Shown here: positions 1 through 8,856 of the stretch, one piece after another
How the letters are laid out: every line of letters starts with the position of its first letter
Numbering within the stretch: the first letter of the stretch is position 1
NCBI RefSeq assembly: GCF_009687885.1
Contig: NZ_BLAF01000007.1
Span: 255,800-293,121, forward strand
Direction: 5' to 3'
Origin: Acrocarpospora pleiomorpha
GTDB lineage: Bacteria > Actinomycetota > Actinomycetes > Streptosporangiales > Streptosporangiaceae
Length of the DNA: 37,322 nt
Notes under the pieces: generated by a model
The model's database searches: none
Seen by the model: only the letters and a program-made list of their open reading frames with translations
What the model was told of the DNA's origin: nothing
Position numbers and translations under genes: made by a program

Positions 1-1973
1 CCCCCCGCCTCGGCGACCCGCTGAGCCTCTCCGGGAGCAGCAACATCGCGGCGGTCATGGAGGCCTGGACCGAGGACGCGCTCCAGCTCCCCCAGCACGT
101 GGACGTCTCGGTCACCCGCTCCACCTCGGATGGAGGCGCGACCAGCCTCTATACGGGTTTCGACAGCGCGTTCGCGCGCGGCGCCGACTTCACCGTCACC
201 AGCGTGCCCTTCGACACGCTCGACACGGAGGCTAGCAAAAAGGCGAGAGAGGCCCTGGCGGGCAAGGTCGCGTACGCGCCGATCTCCCTCACCGCCCTCG
301 CCATCGCCAACAGTGCGGAGTACGCCGGCACGATCGTGCGGGACGCCCGGCTGGACGCCGACACGGTGGCCCGCATGCTCAACGGCGATTCAGGCGAGAC
401 CACGACGCATGTGGCCGCCTGGGGCGCGCTCGAGGGAACCCGCCCGACCCTGCTCTCCACCCACAACCGCGGCTGCGAACTCCCGCCCAAGGAGACCGTC
501 AACCGGGGCGTGCGGTTCGGCGCGTCCGGCCAGAACGAGCTGCTCTCCCAGTGGATGGCCGCCAACATCACCTCCGACCTGTACCGCAAGCTCTTCGAGA
601 CACCCCCGGGAAGCACCATCCTGACGCCCGTCACCCCCGGATACAGCGGCTACATCTACGGCTGGGAGGCCACCGAGCGCATCGCCAGCCGATACGGCAA
701 GGTCAAGGCGGACCTGGACGCCGAACGCGTGCGCGCCATGACCGGCGGGTTCGGCTATGTCGACATCACCGAGGTGGGCGCGCTAGCCAAGCGGGGGTTC
801 CCGCTTGGCGTGTCGCCGCTGCGCAACGCGGCGGGAACGTACGTGCCGCCGACCGCGGCCTCGATCCTCGCCGGGTTCGGCCTGATGACGGCGAACCCGG
901 ACGGCACCCGGACCCCTAAGTTCGACTCCACGAGTGCCACCGGCGCGTACCCGATGCCGATGATTCACTACCTGGCGGTCCCGGCCACCGCCAGCGATGG
1001 CACCAACCCGCTGCCCGAGGGCAAACGCCGGGCCGTGGCGGGGTTCATCCGGTATGCGGTGGGGGCCGCGGCCCAGGCGAAGGTGACCGAACTCGGCGGA
1101 GCCGAACTGCCCGCCGCGCTCAGGGAACAGGCGCTCGCCATCGCCGAGGACCTGGAAACGGCCACCGACGCGAGCCCTTCGCCGTCGCCCACGTCGACCA
1201 CGTCCAACACCCCGCCCCCGGCCGGCGACGATGACGACCCCCAGGACGACGGCGACGGCAACGGCGGCAGCAACCCGAACTTCACCGACACCGGCGAACG
1301 GCAGGCTCCCGACAACAACGCCGACATCCTCGGCGACCCCCAGCCGACGGTGACCGCACGCGTCACCGTGACCCCGAGCCCGACCAAGCGGCCCTCCTCC
1401 TCCAACCGTGGCTCACAGGACGACTCCTCCGGCTCCGGCGGAGGCGGCGGAGGCAACGGTGGCGGCGGCAGTGATGGAGGCGGCAACGGCGGCGGCGGTG
1501 GCAACGGCGGCGGTGCGGGCGATGATGATCCGGTCGTGCAAACGCCCGGGGATGTCCCGACCGGCCCCGCGGCCGGCGACCCCGGCGTGAGTGGCGGCCA
1601 GCCCTCGCCTTCCGAAGCGCCCGTCAACCTCATCGAGGACGAAGGCTCGGTGCGCGCGGGCACGATCCCGGCGGGCGCGGCCATCATCCCGCTGGGCGTG
1701 CTGCTGGTGCTCGGCCTGATCGGAATCATGGTCGGCGGATCATGGCATGGCTACCGGTACTATCAGCTGCTCCAGGCCCGCCGCCAGCCACAACCCCAAT
1801 CGGGCCCGCAGCCGCAGGGCCGACTACACTTCCAGCCCGCGACGCGCCCCCAGCCCGCACCACAACCCCAGGCGCAGCCGCAGGCCCAGGACCAGCAGCC
1901 TCAGGCGCAGCCGCAGGCCCAGACCCACCAGGACCAGACCCAGGCTCCGGGTGGGACAGGCACTCCGGCATGA
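1..1973 (+). CDS. Membrane-anchored PstS-like substrate-binding-fold protein (5' end outside window)
   Basis: The reading frame is already open at base 3 and the visible N-terminus contains GSSNIAAVMEAW, so the start codon lies outside the window; the first ATG at 57 is internal. About 380 residues resemble the periplasmic phosphate-binding (PstS) fold, with the strand motifs VAYAPISLTALAIA and YPMPMIHYLAVP. They are followed by a Ser/Thr/Pro and Asp-rich linker, a Gly/Asn-rich tract (about 1430-1525), one membrane segment (PLGVLLVLGLIGIMVGG) and a Gln/Pro-rich cytoplasmic tail. It has no LPxTG-like signal, so the transmembrane helix is the likely anchor. Its stop overlaps the next start (ATGA), which implies coupled translation with the sortase-like gene. 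No PstA/B/C transporter is nearby, so a surface binding or structural role is more likely than uptake. The ligand is unknown. Confidence 0.8.
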   Translation, partial: PRLGDPLSLSGSSNIAAVMEAWTEDALQLPQHVDVSVTRSTSDGGATSLYTGFDSAFARGADFTVTSVPFDTLDTEASKKAREALAGKVAYAPISLTALAIANSAEYAGTIVRDARLDADTVARMLNGDSGETTTHVAAWGALEGTRPTLLSTHNRGCELPPKETVNRGVRFGASGQNELLSQWMAANITSDLYRKLFETPPGSTILTPVTPGYSGYIYGWEATERIASRYGKVKADLDAERVRAMTGGFGYVDITEVGALAKRGFPLGVSPLRNAAGTYVPPTAASILAGFGLMTANPDGTRTPKFDSTSATGAYPMPMIHYLAVPATASDGTNPLPEGKRRAVAGFIRYAVGAAAQAKVTELGGAELPAALREQALAIAEDLETATDASPSPSPTSTTSNTPPPAGDDDDPQDDGDGNGGSNPNFTDTGERQAPDNNADILGDPQPTVTARVTVTPSPTKRPSSSNRGSQDDSSGSGGGGGGNGGGGSDGGGNGGGGGNGGGAGDDDPVVQTPGDVPTGPAAGDPGVSGGQPSPSEAPVNLIEDEGSVRAGTIPAGAAIIPLGVLLVLGLIGIMVGGSWHGYRYYQLLQARRQPQPQSGPQPQGRLHFQPATRPQPAPQPQAQPQAQDQQPQAQPQAQTHQDQTQAPGGTGTPA

Positions 1974-3526
1974 CCGCGAACGATCCTTCGCTGGCGGTCG
2001 CCGTCGAGACGGCGGTCCGCACGATCGAACGCCTGGAGGCCAGTGTCGCGCGCGCGGCGAGCGGTGTCGCTCCGCACGAGCACGCCAACGCGCTGGTGAT
2101 CGCGGGTTCGGCGTCGGTCCTGCTTGGCCAGCTGGAACTCGCCACGCCCCGCGACGACGACGCGCTGCGCGAGCATACGACCGGCCTCCGCGCCCGCTAC
2201 GACAGCGCGCTGCTCCGTCTGGGCGGTACCGCCCCCGCATCACCGTTTCCGCCGATGACCACGGCGTCCTGGATCCAGGTCGCGCCGGGCCAGTTCGTGA
2301 TGGCTCCCCCGCAACCGTTCATGCCGTACACGATGACCCAGCCGATGATGGCTCCCCCGATGATGGCCCCGCCCGGCATGACGCAGCCGATGACGGTGCC
2401 ACCCGGGTGGACACCACCCGACGCGACCCAGCCGACGGCGGCACCACCCGCGATGGCACCACCCGCGATGGCACCGCCGGGAATGGCCCAGCCGGGAATG
2501 GCTCCGCCGATGATGGGGCCGACCGGGATGTATCCGCCCGGAATGGCACAGCCGGCCGGGATGTATCCGCCCGGAATGGCGCCACCGATGATGGCGCCGC
2601 CTGGGATGTATCCGCCCGCGAAGAAGCGGCGCAAGCTCTCCGAGACCCTCGGCGGCCTCCCCAACGAGATCAAACGCATGGGCAGGGCCGCGATCACCGC
2701 GATCACCATCATGGGTGTGCTGCTGCTCGCTTTCTCCTGGTACGCGTCCTGGTTCGGCCACCTCATGTATGAGCGCAACCAGCGCATCATGGTCGACGAG
2801 CTCAATGAGGACTTCACCGCCGCCGCCACGATCGCCGCCGCCCCCCAGGCCACCGACAAGGACCTCACCGCCATCCCGCCCCGCGGCAAGCCGATCGCCC
2901 TCCTGGAGATCCCGAAACTCGGCCTGAGCGAGGTGGTCGTCCAGGGCACCGGCACCGCCGAACTGCGCGCGGCGGTGGGCCACTACAGACCGGCCCCGAT
3001 GCCGGGCCAGTCGGGCAACGCCGTCCTGGCGGGGCACCGCAACCTCTACGGCAGCCCGTTCGCCAGGCTCGCCGAGATGGCCCCCGGCGACAAGATCGTG
3101 ACCACCACCCAGGAAGGGCGGTTCACCTTCACCGTCGAGCTGGTCGAGCAGGCCGGGACGGGACACGACGACTTTCTCGGCCAGGAGACCTTCGTCAACC
3201 GGCTGACGCTGCTCACCACCGCCGACAACGGCGGGCAGGGCGGCAGGCTGGCCGTGGTCTCCCGGCTGGACGGCCAGCCCGCCTCGCTCAAGACCGTGGA
3301 CCCCAATCAGCCCAAGGAGGACGAGCTCGGGCTCGGGCGGGACACCAGCGCCTGGTGGCCCGCGCTCGGCTGGGGCGCGGCGCTGTTCGCGCTGCTCGCG
3401 GGAACGATCCAGCTCTATCGACGGTGGCGGCGGACCTCCGCCTACCTGATCACGACCCCGCCGCTGCTGGCCGTCGGACTGCTCTGGTTCGAGGCGCTGG
3501 CCCGGCTGATCCCCTCGACGTACTGA
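1970..3526 (+). CDS. Sortase-fold membrane protein lacking the catalytic cysteine (pseudo-sortase)
   Basis: 518 aa. The ATG at 1970 overlaps the upstream TGA (ATGA), so I prefer it to the in-frame ATG at 1742. Order: N-terminal helical segment (1-85), Pro/Met-rich repeat (about 110-217), a membrane helix (about 241-262), a sortase barrel (about 300-440) and two C-terminal membrane helices (about 460-515). The barrel has the IPKLGL strand and the catalytic-type His in AGHRN (H356). At the TLxTC strand it reads TLLTTADN, with Thr417 (codon ACC) where the nucleophilic Cys belongs; the following Arg is kept (R426 or R433). Sortases use Cys for transpeptidation, so this protein should be inactive as a classical sortase and may act as a scaffold or binding module for the coupled PstS-like protein. 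The topology (three helices, long Pro-rich arm) is also unlike an ordinary class E enzyme. Confidence 0.82.
   Translation: MTANDPSLAVAVETAVRTIERLEASVARAASGVAPHEHANALVIAGSASVLLGQLELATPRDDDALREHTTGLRARYDSALLRLGGTAPASPFPPMTTASWIQVAPGQFVMAPPQPFMPYTMTQPMMAPPMMAPPGMTQPMTVPPGWTPPDATQPTAAPPAMAPPAMAPPGMAQPGMAPPMMGPTGMYPPGMAQPAGMYPPGMAPPMMAPPGMYPPAKKRRKLSETLGGLPNEIKRMGRAAITAITIMGVLLLAFSWYASWFGHLMYERNQRIMVDELNEDFTAAATIAAAPQATDKDLTAIPPRGKPIALLEIPKLGLSEVVVQGTGTAELRAAVGHYRPAPMPGQSGNAVLAGHRNLYGSPFARLAEMAPGDKIVTTTQEGRFTFTVELVEQAGTGHDDFLGQETFVNRLTLLTTADNGGQGGRLAVVSRLDGQPASLKTVDPNQPKEDELGLGRDTSAWWPALGWGAALFALLAGTIQLYRRWRRTSAYLITTPPLLAVGLLWFEALARLIPSTY
2299..2620 (+). repeat. Pro/Met-rich coding repeat (MAPPxM type)
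   Basis: Imperfect tandem coding repeats produce about 100 residues of units such as MAPPGM, MYPPGM and MAQPGM just before the membrane helix of the sortase-like protein. Unit spelling varies at the DNA level. Placed on the N-terminal side of the first helix, it is likely an extended flexible arm. Confidence 0.75.
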
Positions 3527-3537
3527 GACGCCCGGAT

Positions 3538-5742
3538 ATGGCGAAAAATGGGCTGAAGTCGCTGGCGGGGTTCGCCGACCAGGCCGTCGCGAGCGCCACC
3601 AACGTCGCGCTGACCGTGGTGGTGGCGCGCGAGGTGGATCCGTGGACGCTGGGGGCGTTCGCGGTGGCGTACACGCTGTATCTGGTCGCGGTGGGATTCT
3701 CGCGGGCGGTGGCCAGCGAGCCGCTGCTGGTCAGGTTCAGCCACGTGCCCGCCGACCGGCACCGGGAGGGCGCGCGCGGGTCCACCGGGGTGGCGATCAT
3801 CATCGGCGTGCTGGGCGGCCTGGGCATGGTGGCCGTGGCGCTCCTGGTCGGCGGAGCGATCGCGGACGCGGTAGTGCCGCTCGGGTTGTTCCTGCCCGCG
3901 CTGCTGCTGAAGGACGCCTGGCGGTTCGTGTTCCTCGCGGCGGGACGGCCAGGACAGGCCATCGTCAACGACCTGGTGTGGGCGCTCGCGCAGGTGGTGT
4001 GCGTGGGCGGGGTGATGGTGTCCGGTGAGCCTGGCGTCGGGTGGTTCGTGGCCGCCTGGGGGGCGTCGGCGGTGGTGGCGTGCGTGGCGGGAGCCGTACA
4101 GGCCCGTCTGGCGCCGTCGCCGTGGCGGGCCGGACGGTGGCTGCGGGAGCACCGGGACCTGCTGCCCAGCTACACGGTCGACTTCGTGGCCCGGGCGGGC
4201 GGGCGGAACCTGACCCTGCTGGCGGTCGGCTGGGTGGGCGGGCTGCCCGCGCTGGCCGCGATCCGGGCGGCCGAGGTGCTCTTCGGCGGGCTGAACGTGG
4301 TGCTGCAGGCCGGCTACCTGGTCGCGATCCCGCAGGCGGTCGGCGCGTTCCGCAAGTCGACGGCGGCGCTGCGGACGGCGGTGTTCGCCCAGTCGGGGCT
4401 GCTGGTGCTGCTCTCCCTCGCCTACTCCGCGGTCATCCTGCTCATCCCGGACGCCTGGGGCCGCGCCCTGGTCGGGCAGACCTGGTCCATCGCCGAGGAG
4501 GTGCTGCTCGCGCAGGCGCTGCTCTACACCGGCATCGCCGCGATCACCGGGCCTGTGGTCGGCCTGCGCGCGCTCGGCGACGCCCGGCGCAGCGCCGGCG
4601 TGCGGCTGATGCTGGTGCCGCTCTACATCGTTTCCAGCGTGGCGGGGGCCTCCCTGGCGGGGGCGGCGGGCGCCGTCCTCGGCCTGGGCCTCGCCCACCT
4701 CGCCGGGCTGATCCTGTGGATCGCCCAGTTCCGGACCCTGCTCCACATCCCACCCTCTCTCCAAGGAACCCCCATGGAACTCAACGAGTACGGCCGGCGG
4801 CATCGCGGGATCCTCGCGCCGCTCCTCCTGGTGCCGCTGGTCGCCGCGGGCGCCGGCCTGGGCTGGGCGGCCATCCAGCCGGCCACCTACCGGCACGTCA
4901 CCGAGCTGCAGATCCCCGCGCCCTCCGACACGGCCAGCGCGGCCACCGCCGAGCAGAGCGTGGCCACCTTCCGCAGCCTGATCAGCTCGCCGTCGGTGGT
5001 CAACGCGGTCGCCCGCGACACCGGCGTGGACGTGGCCCTCATCCGGGCCGGTCTCACCACGGAGCGGCCGTCGGAGGAGAAGGAGCGCGGCAACGTGGTC
5101 CAGGTCGTGTTCACCGGCGACGACCCGAAGACCGCCCCGCGAGTGACCAGCGTGGCCGCCGTCACCGCCGCCAACGAGTTGCTCGGCCCCAACATCGAGC
5201 GGGCCCGCAGCAACGTCGAGGGCGCGCAAGCCGCCGCCGACGAGCGGGCCAAGGCGGTCTCGGACGCGATGGCCACCAACGGCCTGGTGCCCGACCGCTA
5301 CCGGGTGCTGCTCGGCGAGATCACCCGGCTGAAGACCGAGCTGATCGCCCCGTCCGGCAACCGCAGGCGCGGCGTGATCGCCCGGGCGCTGCGCGAGCGG
5401 GAGGCCGAGCAGAAGTCCATCGCCGGGCAGGTCGTGCCGTTCATGATGCTGCAGAACCGGGCCGACCAGGCCAACCGCTCGCTCATCGACACCACCACCA
5501 AGCTCCGCGAGGTGGAGGCGCGGCTGTCCCAGGCGCGCGCCTCGATCGTGCCGCTGACCGGCGAGGCCGAGGCGATCGCCAAGTCCCCGATCATGATCCG
5601 CGCCGCCGCCATGGGCGCGGGCATCGGGGTGCTGCTGGCCATCGTCGCCCTCGGCCTGCGCGAACTGCTGCGGCCGACGCGCCGGGGCCGGGGGGACGAG
5701 CTGGTGCCCACGCCCTCCCACCAGCTGCCCGAGCGGGTCTGA
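3538..5742 (+). CDS. Polysaccharide flippase (Wzx/MATE-like) fused to a Wzz-type chain-length domain
   Basis: 734 aa from the ATG at 3538, 11 nt after the upstream stop. Residues 1 to about 400 are a polytopic membrane protein of the MOP flippase type (about 12 helices; for example [20 protein letters not shown] and the [17 protein letters not shown] loop). Such proteins move lipid-linked glycans across the membrane. From about residue 413 the protein changes to a Wzz/YveK-like arrangement: a membrane helix ([19 protein letters not shown]), an extracytoplasmic alpha/beta part ([11 protein letters not shown], then [15 protein letters not shown]), a long helical coiled-coil-prone stretch rich in Ala, Glu and Arg, and a closing helix ([16 protein letters not shown]). 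There is no stop between the parts. A good ribosome site and ATG at the junction (4774) could give the Wzz half on its own. There is no C-terminal kinase domain. The gene sits in the same run as the genes on either side. Confidence 0.8.
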   Translation: MAKNGLKSLAGFADQAVASATNVALTVVVAREVDPWTLGAFAVAYTLYLVAVGFSRAVASEPLLVRFSHVPADRHREGARGSTGVAIIIGVLGGLGMVAVALLVGGAIADAVVPLGLFLPALLLKDAWRFVFLAAGRPGQAIVNDLVWALAQVVCVGGVMVSGEPGVGWFVAAWGASAVVACVAGAVQARLAPSPWRAGRWLREHRDLLPSYTVDFVARAGGRNLTLLAVGWVGGLPALAAIRAAEVLFGGLNVVLQAGYLVAIPQAVGAFRKSTAALRTAVFAQSGLLVLLSLAYSAVILLIPDAWGRALVGQTWSIAEEVLLAQALLYTGIAAITGPVVGLRALGDARRSAGVRLMLVPLYIVSSVAGASLAGAAGAVLGLGLAHLAGLILWIAQFRTLLHIPPSLQGTPMELNEYGRRHRGILAPLLLVPLVAAGAGLGWAAIQPATYRHVTELQIPAPSDTASAATAEQSVATFRSLISSPSVVNAVARDTGVDVALIRAGLTTERPSEEKERGNVVQVVFTGDDPKTAPRVTSVAAVTAANELLGPNIERARSNVEGAQAAADERAKAVSDAMATNGLVPDRYRVLLGEITRLKTELIAPSGNRRRGVIARALREREAEQKSIAGQVVPFMMLQNRADQANRSLIDTTTKLREVEARLSQARASIVPLTGEAEAIAKSPIMIRAAAMGAGIGVLLAIVALGLRELLRPTRRGRGDELVPTPSHQLPERV
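4763..4776 (+). promoter_or_regulatory. Internal ribosome-binding site and in-frame ATG at the flippase/Wzz junction
   Basis: AAGGA at 4763-4767 lies 6 nt before an in-frame ATG at 4774 (codon 413 of the fused gene). The ATG falls exactly where the flippase part ends and the Wzz-like part begins. This is what would remain if two formerly separate genes had lost the stop between them, and it could still allow separate initiation. Confidence 0.55.
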
Positions 5743-5744
5743 GC

Positions 5745-6383
5745 ATGTATCTGGCGCTGGTGCGGGGTTGGTACCGGGCCTGGCGTCTGGCCGGCATCGG
5801 CTGCTGGACGCTGCTGTTCCGGGTGCGGTACGCGCCGTTCGTGCGCATGCATCCGACCAGCAGCGTCTGGGGTCCGGTCAAGCTGCGGCCGTTCTGGTTC
5901 AAGGACGGCCGCACGCGCACCGACATGCTCAGGGTCGAGCTCGGCCCGCGCGCCCACCTGGAGGGGTCGGTGATCGTCCAGGGGGGCGGGCGGTTCGTCC
6001 TGGGCGCGAACTCCTTCGTCGGGAGCCTGTCGGTGATCGGCGTCAACGACTCGGTGGTGGTGGGCGCGAACGTGATGATCGCGCAGGCGGTGTCCATCCG
6101 GGACACCGACCACCGGGCCGCGGACGCGGGCGCGCCCATGATCGGGCAGGGCATCGAGACGGCGGGGGTCGTCATCGAGGACGACGTGTGGATCGGCCAC
6201 GGGGTGACCGTGCTGCGCGGGGTGCGGGTCGGGCGCGGGGCGATCGTCGCCGCCGGGGCGGTGGTCACCCGGGACGTGCCGCCGGACACCGTGGTGGGCG
6301 GGGTGCCCGCGAAGGTGCTGCGGGTCAGAGCGGATAGCCCCGCGCTTCCAGATGCGTACGGAGCGAGCCGGTCAGCAGGCTGA
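5745..6383 (+). CDS. Left-handed beta-helix (hexapeptide) acyltransferase
   Basis: 212 aa, starting 2 nt after the flippase-Wzz stop. The middle and C-terminal parts show the hexapeptide repeat of LbH acetyltransferases, ending in [36 protein letters not shown] and [10 protein letters not shown]. His residues in IRDTDHR and WIGHG are in the usual catalytic/acceptor positions. It resembles WcaF/NodL/CysE-like enzymes that O-acetylate sugars with acetyl-CoA. In this locus it probably decorates the exported glycan. The last 20 codons run past the usual family end and overlap the convergent sulfotransferase by 59 nt. The substrate cannot be read from the sequence. Confidence 0.85.
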   Translation: MYLALVRGWYRAWRLAGIGCWTLLFRVRYAPFVRMHPTSSVWGPVKLRPFWFKDGRTRTDMLRVELGPRAHLEGSVIVQGGGRFVLGANSFVGSLSVIGVNDSVVVGANVMIAQAVSIRDTDHRAADAGAPMIGQGIETAGVVIEDDVWIGHGVTVLRGVRVGRGAIVAAGAVVTRDVPPDTVVGGVPAKVLRVRADSPALPDAYGASRSAG

Positions 6384-7356
6384 GCTGGGCGGCGGTGAGG
6401 TCACGCTGATAGGCGGCCGCACGGGAGCCGGTGAAGGAGTGGCGGGCGAAGCCGCGCTCGAAGGCGGGCGTCCAGGGCAGGCCGAGGAAGTCGAGCATGA
6501 CCTCGAAGTGTTTCCTGGGGTTGTCCAGCACGTCCTCGTACCGGATTTCCAGCCAGTCGCCCGATCTGGCCTGATCGTAGGCGTCCATGAGGAGCTTCCA
6601 CGCCAGGCCGGCCAGCAGGACCTGCGAGCGTCCTGAGGTCTCCCACTCCTGGGCGTACGCGGCGGGCAGCGGGCCGAAGTGCCAGCCGGACGGGCCGAGA
6701 TGGCCGCGCCACCAGGGCATCTGGAGGAAGGAGTTGGCCACGGCCCGGCCGTCCCTGACGATGTGCACGACCTTGGCGGCGGGGAAGACCTCCCGCAGCA
6801 GTCCGGTACGCGGCCAGCCGGTGAACTTGTGCAGGTAATGGGGGCTGCCCTCGGCTTCGGCGCGGCCGTCGAAGAACGCGCGGAGACGCGCGGCCAGCCA
6901 CGGGGTGACATCCTCGCCGCGCAGGTCCCGCTCGGGGTCCACGAGCAGCGGGCCGACCTCCCTGGCCAGCGCCCGGTATCCCTCGGAAGGGGCGAACCGC
7001 GGCCGCCCCTTGGCGTTGAGCCACGGTGGCGTCCTGCGGTAGATCATGCCGCTGCGGCGGCGGATCGCGGCGGGGCAGCGGGCGTACTTGTCGTCCAGGT
7101 TGGAGATGAAGCCGACGTCGGGATGCCTGGCCAGCGCCCGGTATCCCTCGGAAGGGGCGAACCGCGGCCGCCCCTTGGCGTTGAGCCACGGTGGCGTCCT
7201 GCGGTAGATCATGCCGCTGCGGCGGCGGATCGCGGCGGGGCAGCGGGCGTACTTGTCGTCCAGGTTGGAGATGAAGCCGACGTCGGGATGCCTGGCCAGC
7301 ACCTCGTGCACCAGGGTGGAGCCGCACCGGCCGGTGCCCACCACGAAGCTCAGCAT
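6325..7356 (-). CDS. PAPS-dependent sulfotransferase with a 55-residue internal tandem duplication
   Basis: 343 aa. AGGAGG lies 8 nt before the ATG. The N-terminus has the 5'-phosphosulfate loop ([14 protein letters not shown]) and the middle has the 3'-phosphate motif [14 protein letters not shown], both typical of sulfotransferases that move sulfate from PAPS to a glycan or other hydroxyl. Residues just after the P-loop ([20 protein letters not shown] through SEGYRA) occur twice in a row, identical in protein and DNA. Without the extra copy the protein would be 288 aa, a normal size. The extra 55 residues sit beside the active-site loop and may impair folding, but the frame is intact. It converges on the acyltransferase gene, overlapping by 59 nt. 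Confidence 0.87.
   Translation of the reverse strand: MLSFVVGTGRCGSTLVHEVLARHPDVGFISNLDDKYARCPAAIRRRSGMIYRRTPPWLNAKGRPRFAPSEGYRALARHPDVGFISNLDDKYARCPAAIRRRSGMIYRRTPPWLNAKGRPRFAPSEGYRALAREVGPLLVDPERDLRGEDVTPWLAARLRAFFDGRAEAEGSPHYLHKFTGWPRTGLLREVFPAAKVVHIVRDGRAVANSFLQMPWWRGHLGPSGWHFGPLPAAYAQEWETSGRSQVLLAGLAWKLLMDAYDQARSGDWLEIRYEDVLDNPRKHFEVMLDFLGLPWTPAFERGFARHSFTGSRAAAYQRDLTAAQLSLLTGSLRTHLEARGYPL
6961..7300 (-). repeat. Perfect 165-bp tandem direct duplication inside the sulfotransferase gene
   Basis: Copies at 6961-7125 and 7126-7290 match at every base I compared. A further 10 bases (CCTGGCCAGC) at 7291-7300 repeat the start of the unit, so this 10-mer stands at both ends and at the junction. 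That pattern fits duplication between two short pre-existing 10-bp matches. 165 is a multiple of three, so the frame is kept. Confidence 0.93.
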
Positions 7357-7384
7357 CCGAGGATCCTCCTGAACAAATGGGGCA

Positions 7385-7414
7385 GCCGGACCCGGCGAGC
7401 CCGCCGGGTCCGGC
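7385..7414 (-). terminator. Strong hairpin after the secreted PstS-like gene
   Basis: A perfect 13-bp stem (gccggacccggcg at 7385-7397, cgccgggtccggc at 7402-7414) with a 4-nt loop lies just 3' of the minus-strand stop at 7436. The following minus-strand sequence has only a short T-rich piece (ATTTGTT). It separates this gene from the sulfotransferase downstream. Confidence 0.7.
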
Positions 7415-7435
7415 TTGGGGATATGGCTTAGTTGA

Positions 7436-8638
7436 TTAGTTGAAGTTCACGAAGTTGCACTTGTTGCCGGTCGCGTTGACCTTCACGAAGCCCGCGTCCG
7501 TGATGACCTTGTCGATCGCGAGGCCCCAGTTGCGGTCCACGTTGGCGTTCGGGAGGCCGGGGTTGGTGTCGCCGACCTTCTTGCTGTGCGCGGCGTTCGG
7601 CTTGCAGATCCAGCCGTTCTCGCCGATGTAGCCCTCGATCCAGCCGGGGCCGCCACGACGGTAGACGTTGTACAGGGTGCGGTTGTACTGGTAGGTGCTG
7701 TTCTGGATGGTGGTCGGCGTGGCGGCGATGCCACCGACGCTGATCAGGTCCGTGGCGGCGTCGGTGCAGTTGGCGGCACCGGTGCTGTACTTGCCGAACG
7801 ACAGCGGCCAGATCGAGGCGCCCCGGTCGGTGGCACCCAGGTTGTTGATCTCAGTGCAGTCGTTCTCGAACAGGACCTGGCCACCGGTGGCCGCGACGCA
7901 GGCGTTCGCGTCGCCGCCGAGGAAGGAGGTGATGGTGGCGTAGGTGCCGGAGCTGGTCTGGATGCCGTGCACCTTGATCTGGGTGCCGGGGGTGCCACCG
8001 AAGTCGCCCCAGTCCTCGGCGCAACCGTCGCCCGACACGTCCCGGAAGATCTCCTGGAGCTGCGCGTGGGTCAGGTTGGTCACCGGGCCGGAGGCGCCGC
8101 CGAGCCACTTGGCGATGGCGATGGCGTCCTTGGCCCAGCCCACGTAGCGGAGCTGGTCACCGGTGTTGCAGGTGGAGGGGATGCTGCTGACCGAGGAGGA
8201 GGAACGCGCGTAGCTGATCGGCGAGACGCCGGCCGGCAGGCCCCCGGTCGGGCCGTCGTTCTGCTGGCACAGCTGGCGCAGGCCGGCGCCGGACCCCTGC
8301 GGGAACTGGCTCAGGCCAACCTCGTGGTCGTAGTTCTCGGTCAGCACGGTGGTGGGCAGGTCGGCCAGGCAGGTGTACTGCGGCGTGTTGGGAGGCAGCA
8401 CGAGCTCACAACCGGGCGAACCGTTGAACGCCGCGTCCATGGCCTGCATGGCGAAGTAGGTGGTGTCGGAACCGCTGCCCCGGATAACGCTGTTCATCTT
8501 GCCGTCAGCGAAGTCGGGAAGCGCCCAGGCCGGGGTGGCGAGCGCCGACACGGTGACCGCGGCCACGGCGACGGCACCCAGACGCCGCGCCAGACGGCGC
8601 AGCCGCCCTGGGGTAGCTGACTGGATTTCGGTGGACAT
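7436..8638 (-). CDS. Secreted PstS-like phosphate-binding-fold protein
   Basis: 400 aa. A Sec-type signal peptide is clear: basic residues at 12-19, a hydrophobic Ala/Val core, and a cleavage site after residue 39 (TPAWA). The mature part has ligand-loop motifs of the PstS family (RGSGSDTTYFAMQAM, YARSSSSVSS, TSSGTYAT) and several Cys that may pair outside the cell. It has no lipobox, sorting signal or membrane anchor, so it should be released or bound non-covalently. It has its own strong terminator and a divergent promoter region, and no transporter genes beside it. It is a second PstS-fold protein within 8 kb of the first. Phosphate binding is possible but unproven; secreted members are also known as structural or adhesive proteins. 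Confidence 0.85.
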   Translation of the reverse strand: MSTEIQSATPGRLRRLARRLGAVAVAAVTVSALATPAWALPDFADGKMNSVIRGSGSDTTYFAMQAMDAAFNGSPGCELVLPPNTPQYTCLADLPTTVLTENYDHEVGLSQFPQGSGAGLRQLCQQNDGPTGGLPAGVSPISYARSSSSVSSIPSTCNTGDQLRYVGWAKDAIAIAKWLGGASGPVTNLTHAQLQEIFRDVSGDGCAEDWGDFGGTPGTQIKVHGIQTSSGTYATITSFLGGDANACVAATGGQVLFENDCTEINNLGATDRGASIWPLSFGKYSTGAANCTDAATDLISVGGIAATPTTIQNSTYQYNRTLYNVYRRGGPGWIEGYIGENGWICKPNAAHSKKVGDTNPGLPNANVDRNWGLAIDKVITDAGFVKVNATGNKCNFVNFN

Positions 8639-8856
8639 GGGAACCCTCTATCCTCTCGGGCCTTACTGACCCTGGCGATATTGCCAGCGATCCGCCCGCC
8701 GCCAACAAACCCGGAACGACGGAAAGGGAAACGAATACCCTGCTTTCAGGCGACATTTCGGGACAACGGGCTGGTTGTTTATCTTCCTCGATCGTTTACC
8801 TTTATGGCATTTCACGTCGGCCCCACATGCATCTGCGGTATGGACACTGCCATGCC
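8639..8856. promoter_or_regulatory. Divergent intergenic region between the PstS-like gene and the lipoprotein gene
   Basis: This 218-bp stretch is more AT-rich than its surroundings, especially 8770-8815, and must hold promoters for both divergent genes. On the minus strand a purine-rich AGAGGATAGAGGG precedes the PstS-like ATG. I could not pick -35/-10 pairs with confidence, and no long inverted repeat is present. Confidence 0.45.

Noticed and set aside
2299..2620. Possible CRISPR-like or regulatory repeat array
   Set aside because: Units are short, unevenly spaced and in frame, coding a Pro/Met arm; no constant repeat with unique spacers.
3442..5721. Very long minus-strand open frame (759 codons) opposite the flippase-Wzz gene
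   Set aside because: Its translation is His/Arg/Gly-rich with no domain pattern; it is the antisense of a real gene in high-GC DNA.
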